Source: Gyromitra esculenta
Lineage: Eukaryota > Ascomycota > Pezizomycetes > Pezizales > Discinaceae
NCBI GenBank assembly: GCA_038503075.1
Contig: JBCAML010000002.1
Coordinates: 2,046,001-2,110,000 of the forward strand
Reading direction: 5' to 3'
Length of the DNA stretch: 64,000 nucleotides
Under the pieces are notes generated by a model. It was not told where the DNA came from, did not search any database, and saw only the letters and a list, made by a program, of their open reading frames with translations. Numbering within the stretch: the stretch's first letter is position 1; the number at the start of each line of letters is the position of its first letter. The position numbers were made by a program, and so were the translations under genes. Shown here piece by piece: positions 35,552 through 47,188 of this stretch.

Positions 35552-36842
35552 GGCTGAAGAGATATTTTTACTTTTATTTTGTTTTGCTTGCCGTATGTAT
35601 GTTTGTGTGTATGTACGTAGAAGGGAGAATGTTCGGTTTGTCGACCATGCAAGGGAGAGGAGTTTTATTTATGATGAATTGTATAAAAAGCTTGATGTGG
35701 GGGGTGTGTGTTTGAAAGAACTGTTTGTGATGGCGGGGAGGGGTACAGCAGTAGCAGCAGGAGGTGGTGGACAATGCAGGCTTAAAACAAGGGGGCACAA
35801 AGGAAGAGGTGGTTGTTTTCCGTGGTGTTGACCCTGGAGGTGGGCTTGGCTACTCGTTAGATGTAGTGTCGCTATGGCAACGCATGGATAAACAACCCTC
35901 GCTGGTCGTTTTTACTCCAACAAATCTCTCTTCACGCGCATCTATCACACGCATTTACACTGGCGCCATCTGCTTTTTTCTCGTTAACACCCCCCCGTTC
36001 AAGTTTTTCGTGTGTACCGTCCAGACTGGGGAATCAGTTTCTCTAACCACTGCCCCTCTCGCCTCTACGTAGTCACTCCTCTCCAGCCATTAGTGTTTCC
36101 CATTCATTCTACTTCTCTCTTTTGCTGGCTGTGAAGTGCTCAGTGCTCCAAATTCTTTCCCCGACGCTCAACGTCTTGGCTTCCCGCTCCGTCGTTCTCT
36201 GATCCCTTCTAACTCAACCCAACTCAGCTCAGCCCAACTCTACCCCAACTTGTCCCCTTCTGTCTGTAGCATACCGATACTCACAGAACACGAACCCCCC
36301 CTTCCCACACGTGCCCTTCTCTGCTTCACACACTCCATCTGTTCGTTCCCTGACTTCAACCTTCATTCCTTCAATTCACCATTCGTCAACACCACCACCA
36401 CCAAACGTTAGCTTCAACGCGTCCATCCGTTGCTTCAATTACTGTTCATCGCTGTCACCGTCACCGTTACCACTTGCCACTTCACCCTCTCTACCTGTAG
36501 CCTCGTAGTCTTTATCGATATTAAATTCGAAAAAGAAAAAAGACTTTAACGTGATCTTTGCACGCGGCTATGCAGCGGGTCTTCGTCTAACCGCCCACTC
36601 CCAGACATACACGAAGGAGTCCCCTTTGTGAGGAGTGCACTACACCAGAACCGTCAACAACTTGGTTCATCTAAATATTCTGCTAAACTCCGTTTCATCA
36701 AGCTTTCCTTCTTGAAAGGTTAATATTAAGGTAAACTCTCTTTTTTATCAAAATATAAATATTTCATATACCCATCATCATCATCTTCATATTCATCACG
36801 CTAATATCTTCATTAGACTCTTTGCTTGGTCAAGAGGTGATA
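35552..36842. other. Shared 1.3 kb upstream region of two cell-cycle-like genes
   Basis: Lies between divergent starts. It is pyrimidine-rich on the plus strand from about 36050 to 36500, as in long fungal 5' leaders, and contains one ACGCGT site. No open frame here has supporting features. Confidence 0.55.
36417..36422. promoter_or_regulatory. MCB-like ACGCGT site (MBF-type)
   Basis: The palindrome ACGCGT is the MluI cell-cycle box bound by MBF-type factors (APSES proteins) in fungi and drives G1/S genes. It lies about 420 bp upstream of the KEN-box gene, in the region shared with the divergent CDK-site-rich gene. A second copy lies in the first intron of the KEN-box gene, at about 37393. 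A single 6-mer can occur by chance. Confidence 0.3.
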
Positions 36843-38311
36843 ATGTCGCCCACCAAGCCTCGTACCGTTATCACTAGACGTATCACCCCCTCATCTACAA
36901 CTGCATCTTCTATTCCCCGCCGCGTGAAGCCTACTTCAAAAATTCAAAACCCGGTGCCAACATCTTCATCCTCTTCATCTTCTATTACTGCCGATCCGAA
37001 GAAGAAAAAAGTTCCTTCCAAAGGATCTTCTACCAAAAATGTTTCAATATTCTCAGATTCAACGGCGACCCTTGCTCCCACGAACATAATTTCGTACTTT
37101 TCTAAGGGATCTGAGGCCAACAAGGAAAACATGCCTATGACAGGTAGACCAGGTTATAGTGCTAGCCATAGCCGTGCTAACAATGGAGGATCGCCCATAA
37201 GGCAGCGGTGTGAGTATCTCGTTATTGTGCTCCCTTTCTACTTTTATGCCGTCAATTTTTTTTTCTTTTTGGGGAGAGATTTGAGATTCGTGGTGAACCT
37301 TTCTCGAATTTGATATCAATGATTTCCCACGTGACTATCTACACTTTATATTGTTTGATCTTTGCGTTTCATATGTCATTACAACCTCACTAACGCGTCT
37401 ACTCAGCTGGAATTTCCAAACCTACTTTCCAGAAATCCTCTCTGGTCAGCTCTTTAAAGAAGAGGGGTATTGGTCGTGTTCCTCTCCGTGAACTCAATGA
37501 TCAAGAAGTCTTCGAGCGTGATGAAGCTGTTCTTGGCGATCTTCGTCGACGCAGATCCGGTGAACACAGCGGTACTATCATCGAAGTCGAATCAATTCTT
37601 GCATTCCCATCTCCCGGCACCAACAACACTATTCATAGGGAATTTGCCTCATTCTCGTCCACTGACACCGTCACAAAACCTACCGAGGAGTGGAACGAGT
37701 GCGCTTTGCCCGAAGAGCTGCTTGTTCTTCGGCGGAGCGACTCTGAGGAAGCTCTCCGCGCGAAAATTGATTCTATTCTCGCATCTACTTCTACTGGAAA
37801 CAAGGCTCTTAAGAGCAAGGCTACATCTAGATCGACTCGTCAGCGGATCACTCATCCGGCTGTTCGTCAGGCATCTCCAGGGTTCTCGCCTTACCGTTCT
37901 GACGCCTCTAATATCACATCTCCCGCCAAGTCTTATGCTGACTCGCCCCTCCGTATTCACCGCTCCCCATCGCCAATCGGCAAGTGTTCTCCGTCTCCTA
38001 TTCGCCCATTGCAAAGAAGGGGACTCGGTACTAAAGCGATCAACACTATTTTATCGGAGAAAAAGCTAGTCGCCACTGTTGAGGGCAAGGATGGTGAGAA
38101 GCCTAAGAAGGTCATCATCAACACTTCTTCAGCCACCGGAAACGCGCTGAAGAAGAAGACAATTGTTGCGAAGAAGGCGGGCAGTAGTTCTCTGAGGAGG
38201 GCAGCAGGTGTCGCGGCTACCACTACGACAGCAAGGGACCCTTCCAGGCCTGCATTGGCGTTGGTTGGGGGAAGAGTTACTGGGTTGGAGGGGATGCGGA
38301 AAATGCGATGA
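36843..38311 (+). CDS. KEN-box and D-box protein, candidate securin
   Basis: Two exons (36843-37209, 37407-38311; 197-nt intron) give 423 residues. There is no folded domain. A KEN box (NKENMP, residues 94-96) and a D-box-like RVPLRELN (from residue 146) mark it as a likely APC/C substrate. Further on, IIEVESILAFPSP (about 181-192) and EEWNECALPEELL (about 216-228) resemble, in order, the EIEKFFPFNP and DLPEE elements by which animal securin blocks separase. The C-terminal half is basic with SP sites (RSPSPIGKCSPSPIR). Securin holds separase inactive until anaphase; that assignment is an inference from short motifs. Other options are another APC/C-controlled chromatin protein. The start chosen is the first ATG (MSPTKPRTVI). 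Confidence 0.8.
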
Positions 38312-40824
38312 TCTTGAACGACTGATACGGATGACATGAGGGCTTCGTTTGTATTAACAGGCACTTTGCTTTGTGTACGCGTAGGCTGACTGTCTGATAT
38401 CTTGGTCTGGTCTGGTTGCTTAAACTGTCCGTCAGATTTTTATACTGTATCGTGTCTAGTTTTCTCAGGCACCTTACGTTCGTGTGGCGACTATGGTAAA
38501 GGAGTTAAGTTACTTATTCTTCTTCTAGGTTCTTCATGTCAGTGTTGGCTTTTTAGGTACCTTTTGTGTGGGGTGTGGGGTGTGTTTGTGTTTTCTGTTC
38601 TTGATGGGTGCGTGAGTGCATCATTAGTTACGATTCGTTTTTTCGTTTTATATCATGTCCAATCGTTTTTGTAAGTTTTGGAGAAATGATAATGCTTTCT
38701 CTTAGGTATAAGTTAGGGAATGAAAAATCACATTTTAAAGGGTAAAGAAAGAGTCGTTTCGTGTCCGCAGTGTGGGGATTTCTTTGGGATTTCTTTTCTT
38801 ACATTTCCTTCCAAGATATTACGATTGTCTTTTGTCATCTTTAGTTAGGGAGGCTTATGACATTTCTGGCAAGGAGTTTATGGCGTCTCTGAAATTAACG
38901 AATTCATTAATATCGCATGCATTTTACCCGCAAAACAAAACACATAAGCTCTGCCCGAAGTTGGCTTCCAGGAACTATTAGACGCTTTTTCAGATCACCA
39001 ACAAATACTTTCTCTCTTAACCATCAGGCCCTTCTCTTTATCACCAGACTCACTTCACGACAGATTCAACTCCTTCAGGATCGCCTTTCCCGCGTGCAGG
39101 CATGCACAAAATATCGTGGTAGAGCGATGAGGCTGCCAGTCAAGCTTCGCGCTATCCTGTAGTTACTTCGGCGTATTGGTTTATTGTGACCATCACTCCC
39201 CACATGCATATCCACCCCATCAGAAGCACATTAAATTAACTTCACCATCTTAGCGTTCCCTGGAGCTGAGATCTACATCCCTTCAGATATCTATGAACGA
39301 CACGGAAAAACCAGACAATACAATCGCAACAGACAGTTCGAAAATAGTTTATTAATTAAAACGGGTACAGCGTGAAGTTGGGGGGCTTAGTGTGGTTTTA
39401 AAAAAATAATAGAAATATACGAGATGAAGCCTCACATGCGACGGAGTATTGGACCTTGTATTTGATGCGCTAGGTGGTGTCTTGGATGTAGATGCAGTTA
39501 TTGGCAAGAGAAATAGCAAACGAGAAAGTACTTTGGAGATTACATCATAAGTGGTGTTCATTAATAACGCTGAAATCACCTGCCATTCCGATTATAAGTC
39601 TCTTCAGTAGCCTTTAAGATTTCTTTGGTTAGTCCTTCCAACTTATCCTGGAGATCACCAATTGGTTTTCGTGCTCGTATTAGCATCTCCGCTGGCAACC
39701 TTTCTCGCTACTTTTGAGGATTTCAACCCCCCCAAAAAAAGATAGTACATTATCAAAAATCAGATGTGCGCATTAAAATCCTATCCCTTAATCTATTTCC
39801 AACGTTTTGGCGTGTCATAAATACGGTTAATATGAGATCCCTACTCTAGAGCATCCTGTTGCACTTAACATACATACTTCCCTTCTTACGTGCCGCGTCA
39901 GGCAAGAGGACACACTATCAGACCAGAGAAAGAAAGTATATCCGTTAGTGAGTATTTCGCGGCTGGCTCGTACAGTTGGCAGAGTAAGGCCTGATATTTT
40001 GGCACGGTATTTCGTTAAAACCAAAGCTATAGTCTCAGTTTTGGGGTAATGTTAACCACGATTCACATACCGTTTAACTTGAGCTAAATAGGTTCAAGTC
40101 TAGAAAAATTCAAGTAGGATTATTCGAAATTACTAGTAGGGGCTCGTGCCTAAAGATGTAAGGCTCTTCCAGAAAGAAGATCCAGGTTTTTATCTCGGGC
40201 ACGAAGACGAGTGATATTCTATGTTTAAATAGTCCCCGGTGAAGTAAATGGCAGTTGGCAATTTTCGTTTGTATAAAATTTTATCATGCGTTGATAAAAT
40301 GCTAAGTGATATTAAGTGTTACCCATCTTTTCGAGGCAGCTGATTTTATGTCTTGCGTGATCGATAATGCCTTCCTTAACGTATAGCACAGACCAAAGAT
40401 ATTTCCTTAAAAGCTTGCGCTGTATCCTAGCTTAGAACCTAAATCCAATATTTCGACTACATGTATCTAACCTAGGTAAAAACCTTGCCGACCACAGACA
40501 CCAAGCCCCCTAACGAGGCCCACCATGGATTTGGAACTATTTTCCCTCTATAACTGTGCCACTCCCTCGGTTCTTTTGAAGTTTGGTATGCCAATTCCAT
40601 GCTCATCATAGCAAGTAATAAATCTAACCGATTTCTACTATGGTGTGAGAATACTTCTTTCTCGTAATAAGCTTGTTAGGTGTGTAACCTAGAACGTGCT
40701 TTTAAGGATGCCTTTGGACGTACGTTTATTCCGTATTTTCGCTTCGTTCTACTACATTCACTGGCGATATAGGCGTAAATGAAATTTACTTACTTGCTTA
40801 CACTGGCGATACAGCATGATGCTA
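38312..40824. other. Gene-free tract of 2.5 kb
   Basis: 3' flank of the KEN-box gene and unassigned DNA up to the second MITE. Short frames, such as that at 39352-39579, show no resemblance to known proteins. Confidence 0.45.
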
Positions 40825-40996
40825 CAGCTCAATCGCCCTATAAGGGTTCGCTTTATAAGGGTAATCGCTCTATAAGGGTATGCTTGGCAACCCCAATTTC
40901 TATTTATGGGTATCAGACGGCTAGTTTATAAGGGTATCTATTCTATAAGGGTACAAATTTTAGTCCGGAGTGAGCCCTTATAGGGAGATTGAACTG
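40825..40996. mobile_element. MITE with TA duplication and internal TATAAGGG repeats
   Basis: A 172-bp element. The left end CAGCTCAATCGCCCTATAAG and the right end CTTATAGGGAGATTGAACTG are inverted repeats of about 23 bp with two mismatches. TA lies directly outside both ends (40823-40824 and 40997-40998), so it is a Tc1/mariner-pogo type MITE, different in sequence from the one at 14.8 kb. The interior is non-coding and contains TATAAGGG five times in the same direction, plus one inverted copy within the right terminus. Confidence 0.85.
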
Positions 40997-41534
40997 TAGG
41001 TAGTAAGTTGTAGCTATTTAAGATAGGAAATACTCAAACATGTAGTCATATATTATTAACTGCATGTAATGTGGTATGAAATGGAGAGAATTCGATGAGT
41101 GGATGTGTCGTTTAGAGCTTGACACGGCGCTCTCTACTTTGCTCACGTGACTATCCCGGCTAGCTTCACCGAGTGATAAGACATGTCTAGATAATCAGTT
41201 CTAAGGTTTGATTTCATCTGTGGCTTCCGTTTACAAGCGTGAAATATCTCACGTCCGCACAACCTCTATTAAGGGTATCATCCAAAAAAACAAAAAACTT
41301 GCCTAAGTGAAGCTAGACATCCAGACCAAATCCTAGATGGAGGTATTAAAGTAGATACCAAAAAACCCGTCCATCCTAGCCTTGATTGCCAATCGTGCTC
41401 TTTCCCCCAGTACGCCCCATCATTTCATTTGATTTAATTTCATAGGTATCATCCATAGATTACCGCCCGCTCACTCTCGAAACAAATAAAAAACCATAGT
41501 CCTCCCATTAACAAAAGAAAATAAATTCACAAAA
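40997..41534. other. Intergenic region
   Basis: 3' flank of the Gln-rich gene. No feature recognised. Confidence 0.4.
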
Positions 41535-43929
41535 TCATAGCCAAACAGGAGCCTTAACAAGAATGCTCCTCCCCCTAACCTCAACCGCCATGAATCCAGC
41601 AACCCTAACTCTTTCATTCTGCTTCACACCATCCTGCCCTTGGGAAGCATTCGCTGCCTGAGTTGCGCTATTCGGCCCATTTTGTTGTTGCTGCTGCTGA
41701 GGCGACTGGTTGGATTGAGGTTGGGGTAAGCTAGGACTTGGTGGGGGTTGTGATATGCTCCCACCAGACCCTTGAAGGGCTTTCTTCACTCTCCCGGAGA
41801 AGCCGCTTGATTTCTTTCCAGGGGGCTCTTTAAGAGCCTGTGCCTGCGTTTGGGAGGGGAGGCCGGCGATTCCCGCTTTTGCTGAGGGCATGCTCTTTGG
41901 GTCGTCCTTAGCCGGCGGTGGTGGCACCGAAGTATCTCCCTCCGTATTCTGAGCTGCGTCTTCCTTTTCATCCCCTTCACCAGCTGTCTTGAGTAGAGGC
42001 GGAAGAAGAGCCTCCCCCTTCATGTACTTCGGGTCGAAGGCCACCCCGGGGAGGGGGTACCAAACTTTTACGTCTCTAGATTCAAGTGGAAGGTTTGCTG
42101 CAAGACCTATAGCAATGTCTACAATCATTTGTACGCCCCCTAGTAAGCCTATCGGAGCCGGCTCATGAAGATGTTGCTGCAGTCTTTCGACCAATGTTTT
42201 GATCAAATGCTCTGACAAATGGCTTCGAAATTCTATCGCATTCTTACCGTTGATACTGCTTTGTAGCGCATCAAGCGTTGTGAGCCTCCAGTTGCATACT
42301 TTCGTACTCAGAGCATCGTCTTCCTCAACGGATTGCGGTTGTGGAGTGAGGTTCCTGATATTGTTCTCGATTTGTTTCAGTTGCATGCTGAGACTAACAT
42401 CTAGGGCTGGGTGAAAAAACTGCTCGAAGATTTCGTCAAGAACCCATCTGGAAATACTAGCCCTTCCAACTACGGTCATCTCCCGACCTCCCTTCAGCTC
42501 TGCTCCCGCATTTATGACGCTTCTAAGCCAGGTTGGAATTGTCTTCCAAGATTGCCGTATTTCGAAGGCAACATTCTTGATGGCACCATCAAGACGCTCA
42601 AAACGTGATATGTACTCATTATCGTCAAGAGAAGTACGAGACTGAGAAAGGCGCTGATGGGCAAGTGTGTTTTGGAGGCGTTCAATTTCGGCTTTGCTAT
42701 CAAAATAGAGATTTTTGACTTTGCGATACTTGCCTTCTGTATGTGTATGAGTATGAGTATTAGCGTCACATCAACGAGTTTCCTAACTCCCATATCGCTG
42801 TTCAATGACCAGACTAATGAACACACGTACGCAAAGTTTCAAAATCTTGCATCAGAACCGGGACGCTTATAGTTTCCGGAGCTTGTCCGGCTCTAGAATC
42901 CGTTCGAGCTTGCTCAGGGGTCATTACCCTTCCCATCGATTGTCCGTCAAATTTGGTTGAGTCATACACTTGCTGCGGTTGGCCTCCCCCAGGACCTGTG
43001 CCATGAGTCTGGTAGGACTGTTGATCACCTCCTCGGCCTTGTTGGCCTGTGTAATTCTGCTGGCCCAAAGTAGACACCTCGCGAGATGGAGGACCTTGCT
43101 GGTGTGGAGTCTCCGTTGAGCGGCGTGGGGCACCCTGTGGTTGGCCTGCCATCATGTGGTTCACTTGCTGTTGATCCTGTTTCTGCTGCGGCTGCTGGTG
43201 GTCTTGTTGGTATTGCTGTTGCTGCTGCTGTTGTTGCTGTTGCTGTTGCTGTTGCGGAGCTTGATCGTAATATTGTTGTTGGTGTTGCTGCTGTTCAAGA
43301 GTACCTGTGTTTGGGTGCTGATATCCCTCGTGATGTTGACGAGTATAATGTTGATGGCCCGAGTCGGTATTGGTATGCTGGTTGGTGTATGTAGAATCTA
43401 TTTCGGTCTCAAGTGGAGATGGGAGCATAGACTGGGGTCTGCTCACACCCCCTACCGAATGATGAATTTGCGTAGGTGATTGCTGGAGAAAAGGGTCTAG
43501 GTTATTGTTATCAGGTTGTTGTTGGCGATACTGTGGAGTACTTGGCGGCTTGGGACGAGCCGATAATGAAGCACGACGAGATATGTGAGACGGCGAATTG
43601 TCTGGTTGTGGAGACGGAGGGCCACTCGGGTTCCCTCTATCAAGATGGAAAGGCTTTCTGGATGAGGTGGGGAGGACGTAGGATGAGGTGGAAGAAGATG
43701 GAGAGGGGTTGTTGTCGTTGTTATTATTGCTCAGTTCAGCCGCACCTCTCTCGATGGGCACGAGTTGAACAGTGGAGCCAGAAGATAGGGCACGACCACC
43801 TTGAGAGTGGCCTTGGGAGATAGGAGCAGAAATTGTGGGACGCGGATTAAGAGAGGAGGGAGGAAGAGGGAGTGGGGTAGAGGAGCGATTATTGTGAGGT
43901 TTACTAAAGAAGGAAGGTATGGATGGCAT
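41535..43929 (-). CDS. Gln-rich low-complexity protein with conserved helical centre
   Basis: Two exons (43929-42831, 42736-41535) give 766 residues. The first 360 are Pro/Ser/Gln-rich, with a 14-Gln tract coded mainly by CAG/CAA at about 43210-43255. From LMQDFETLQGKYRKVKNLYF, which spans the 94-nt intron, a helical region of about 260 residues looks folded, with EIERLQNTLAHQRLS, RFERLDGAIKNVAFEIRQSW and ISRWVLDEIFEQFFHPALDV. It is followed by a second disordered Pro/Gln region and a closing patch RVRVAGFMAVEVRGRSILVK. The combination of a basic-ended C-terminal patch and central helical domain recurs in uncharacterised ascomycete proteins, but I cannot name a function. A CT-rich leader precedes the start. 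Confidence 0.85.
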
Positions 43930-46057
43930 GATGGGAGGAGAGACTGGAAAGGGGTAAAGATGAGGGGTAGATCACAAAGACGAATGGGACAGCGAATAGA
44001 TTAAAGCAAGACAAGGCTTGGGCGATTGAGAAGCACTTAGTAGGCTTTGCGGGGGGGGGGCAGAAGGGATCGTTGATACTATGCACTCCGTACGTGTCGA
44101 GGAGAGACTGGGTCGCTCTACAATGGCGGGAGAGAGTTTGGAGAGCGGGAGAGAGAAGGAGGATGGGAGGTAGGGAATGAAAAAGACAGAGAAGACGAAG
44201 GAAGGGCTAGAGAATAATCCCTGAGAGATGGGGGGGCAGAACGCAGGATGGATATGCGCTGAAGAGAATGAGTAGAACAACTTTATTTCGTCCTTGCCAT
44301 TACGGGTCTGTTTGTGGCTCTCACGATTGCTTCTTCGTACGAGTTCGAGCGAATCTTATTAGGCTTTAATTGCGTACCTGGACTCGCTCACCCAACAAAA
44401 ACTCATTCTGCACAATCAAAAATGCTCACTTTCTTTATTGCAGCTCAATTGCTACCCAATCCCTAGGAACGTCAGTCAAAACCTTCCCCCACTCGCACGC
44501 GGTTCCCATCTCTCCTCGCATGCAGTTTCAGCCCTGGCCTTGATCTGTTGTTTGCTCTATTTTTAGTGTGCTTGCGGGGCGGTGTTCAACTGTAACCCCG
44601 CTATTATTACCACTTCTGACATCGCCCAGCCATGCGATTTGTAGATTGGAAATATAAGCTGATCTCGAAGCCATAAAGAGCGTAGCCCCGTGCGGCTGAT
44701 GGATTGCCTGGACCAGGCTTGTTTTCTTAGCGAGGTCTTAAAAGAGCCCCAGGGTTAGGTTTGGACCCAACTCATTACATCTCACTCGACCGCTAGGGTG
44801 CTGCATCATGTCTGCTTGGAAATAACTGGCTTGATTATGACACAGAAATAAACTGTCCCTAAGTGTATGGATAAGATTCAACCCCAGTCAGAAAGAATGT
44901 ACATGTTAGTTGAATGGACTGAGGCAGATTTGTATGGGTACATGTATATGGAAGTGCACTGCGCGAGTTTTATGAAATGCATACATGTATGGTGCAAGAC
45001 TCAATTAAGGTGTACCTATATGTGACCTATAATGCAACTGCGGCTTAGCGAGTTTAGGGGTCTGTTCAGCACCTCTTAAATGAAGAGTAGTCAAAAAAAT
45101 CTCGATCCTTTATCTAAGATAGATAAAAGGGTTCCTATAGCCTTAGGGCCATACACACATATTTTTTAAAGGTTCTAATGGGAATTTTAGAGAAATTTCA
45201 ACATTCAGAAAAACAGTTTATTGGTAAACTGAATGAATTGTTGCATATTTTCTCCTTTGGTGGGAAACCACCGCCGATCACAACCTTAAATCTGAAATTT
45301 TAAAATTCAATTCCATTATGAAAATCGGCTTAATTGACCAAAGCTCTCTGGCAGGACAAAACAAATCACTTAGTGGATGCTTCAGTAGAGCACTTTTATT
45401 GAAAATCAAGCCTTGCTTGTTGCAATAGGCGAGCAAAAAGGAGGTACACCTTATTCGATTCTTGCACTATATATCTCTAGGAACATCAACTAAACGACGA
45501 ATTTGGAATAGATGGTAAATAAAAAAGGACTTGGAGAGGGTTGAACCCCCAACCCACAAGGGTTTTGCATATTCTCAGCATCAGTAGGCCATCCAGAAGA
45601 TTTATAAATACTCTGAATCTCTGAATCCCATGAACCCAATTCTCTGGGTATCTTCACAGATATCTCTAACACAAAAACAAAAAAAAAAGTTTCTAGGAAG
45701 CAGCTTCCCCCCAACTAATTGCATCTCCCTATCACTTCCTCACTTTCTGTAGACAAGAATATTTTAGGGGCTAAACGACTAAGTCATTTAGTGAGAAGTC
45801 ATTTAGTGGAGAGTCATTTAGTAGAGAGTCATTTAGTAAAGAAGCAGTCATTTAGCTAAACGACGAAGTCGTTTATTGTTGCCCTCTAGAGTATTCTATA
45901 TATGGGACTAAAATTGAAGGGATTAAAAAAGAGACTAGAATAACTCAAAGCAATGACACCAGAACGCCAGATACTCGCTAGCAACAGCAAAAACAGTTAC
46001 CAATCATTTTAGATGCCAGTACCCATCATATCACCCACATAATCGCCTTCAAGGTGA
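43930..46057. other. Gene-free tract of 2.1 kb
   Basis: Begins with the CT-rich leader of the Gln-rich gene (minus strand) to about 44280. It holds a tRNA-like stretch near 45528-45600 and short repeats at 45766-45876; the rest is unassigned. Confidence 0.5.
45766..45876. repeat. Short tandem repeats of ATTTAGTRRAGAGTC within an inverted pair
   Basis: Five units of 15-21 bp share AGTCATTTAG, and the tract is bordered by CTAAACGAC on the left and GTCGTTTA on the right, which are inverted. The unit itself contains a partial palindrome (CTAAACGACTAAGTCATTTAG-like). It is non-coding; role unknown. Confidence 0.7.
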
Positions 46058-47188
46058 TTACACCGGAAACCACCATCCATTCCCACCAACTCGCTCCCCT
46101 CCATGTCCCACGGTAGCTGACATAATTACACCCGACCTCCTCCACTCCCTATCTCTCCTTAATCCCGGAGGGAGCCCTAAACCACCTTCTTCCTGCGCAC
46201 TTTCCCTTTCGACCTCAGTTTCACGAGGATCAATGACCACTTCCGGCACATTTTCGATTTGTTGGGGGTAGGGGTATTGTTGCTGATCCGATGCTAGCAA
46301 TAGCTTCAAAAGTTGTCGACGAGTGTGCTCCTCTGTAGGTATTAGGGATGGGTCCTCAAGCTGGTCTTGGAGGATCGTCACGTTCGCATCATGTTGGCGG
46401 ATTAAATCGATTTTACGATTGCCGTTCCAGGAAGTGGTGCCGTAAAGTCTAGGAAATGTATTAATCTTTAATGCCCTCTGTGGGATATCAAGCTAGCTAG
46501 AGATAGTGGAAATAAATACTTACAGCATGAATACGGCGCTCAATGCGACTGCAGAAATTGCTGTACCTGTCCATCGCACTTCACCTGGATCGTATTTCTT
46601 GCCATAAACGTTGAAGAGACTACTCATCATTCCGAGGAGTGACCCGGTAAACCCTGGACTATCACCCCCGCGAGTTAGTCTAGCCACTCTCAATTACAAT
46701 TCGGAGGAAGCAGGAATGGCTTTATATACCTGAATATCGCCTCGACTTGGAATAATATATTCTTGAAATACCAACATAATATACCTGTGATGAGATACCC
46801 TATCACTAGGAGAGTCACAGCAGCCCCCCGCAGTACCACGGAATTGAGCCGAAATTTTGAAGATTTATCATCAAAAGCCGATGGGAGCACTATGAAACTG
46901 TGAGACTCGAAATAGGTTAGTTTTCCTTTCTTTCTCCCGTTCCTATGACTAGGAAAGAGTACGAGATAAGAAGCTCTTACCCAGCGAGCATCATCCAGTT
47001 TGCAGCGGAAGCAGCCAGTTTCCAACCCCACTGTTTGGAAGCAAATTTTCGTCAATTAGCTGTCCTTAGGCAGGATGCCTTACAGAGGGGTGACTTACGT
47101 GAATTTTATCTAATTCCATGTATAGTTCTGCTAGCGACATTTGCCCAATTGGTTTTGCAAATGTGGTCGTGTTCGACTTGAGCTTCAT
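46058..47188 (-). CDS. Fungal integral membrane protein, unknown function
   Basis: Five exons (47188-47099, 47030-46981, 46897-46730, 46658-46524, 46448-46058) give 277 residues, although the pieces lie in different frames. All four introns are 68-83 nt with canonical ends. The N-terminus MKLKSNTTTFAKPIG is cytosolic-looking, followed by four hydrophobic helices: WGWKLAASAANWMMLAGFIV, SVVLRGAAVTLLVIGYLITG, FTGSLLGMMSSLFNVYG and TAISAVALSAVFMLLYGT. A charged, Gln/Glu-rich C-terminal tail of about 110 residues completes it. The FIVLPSAFDD phrase recurs in uncharacterised ascomycete membrane proteins. Function unknown. Confidence 0.82.
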
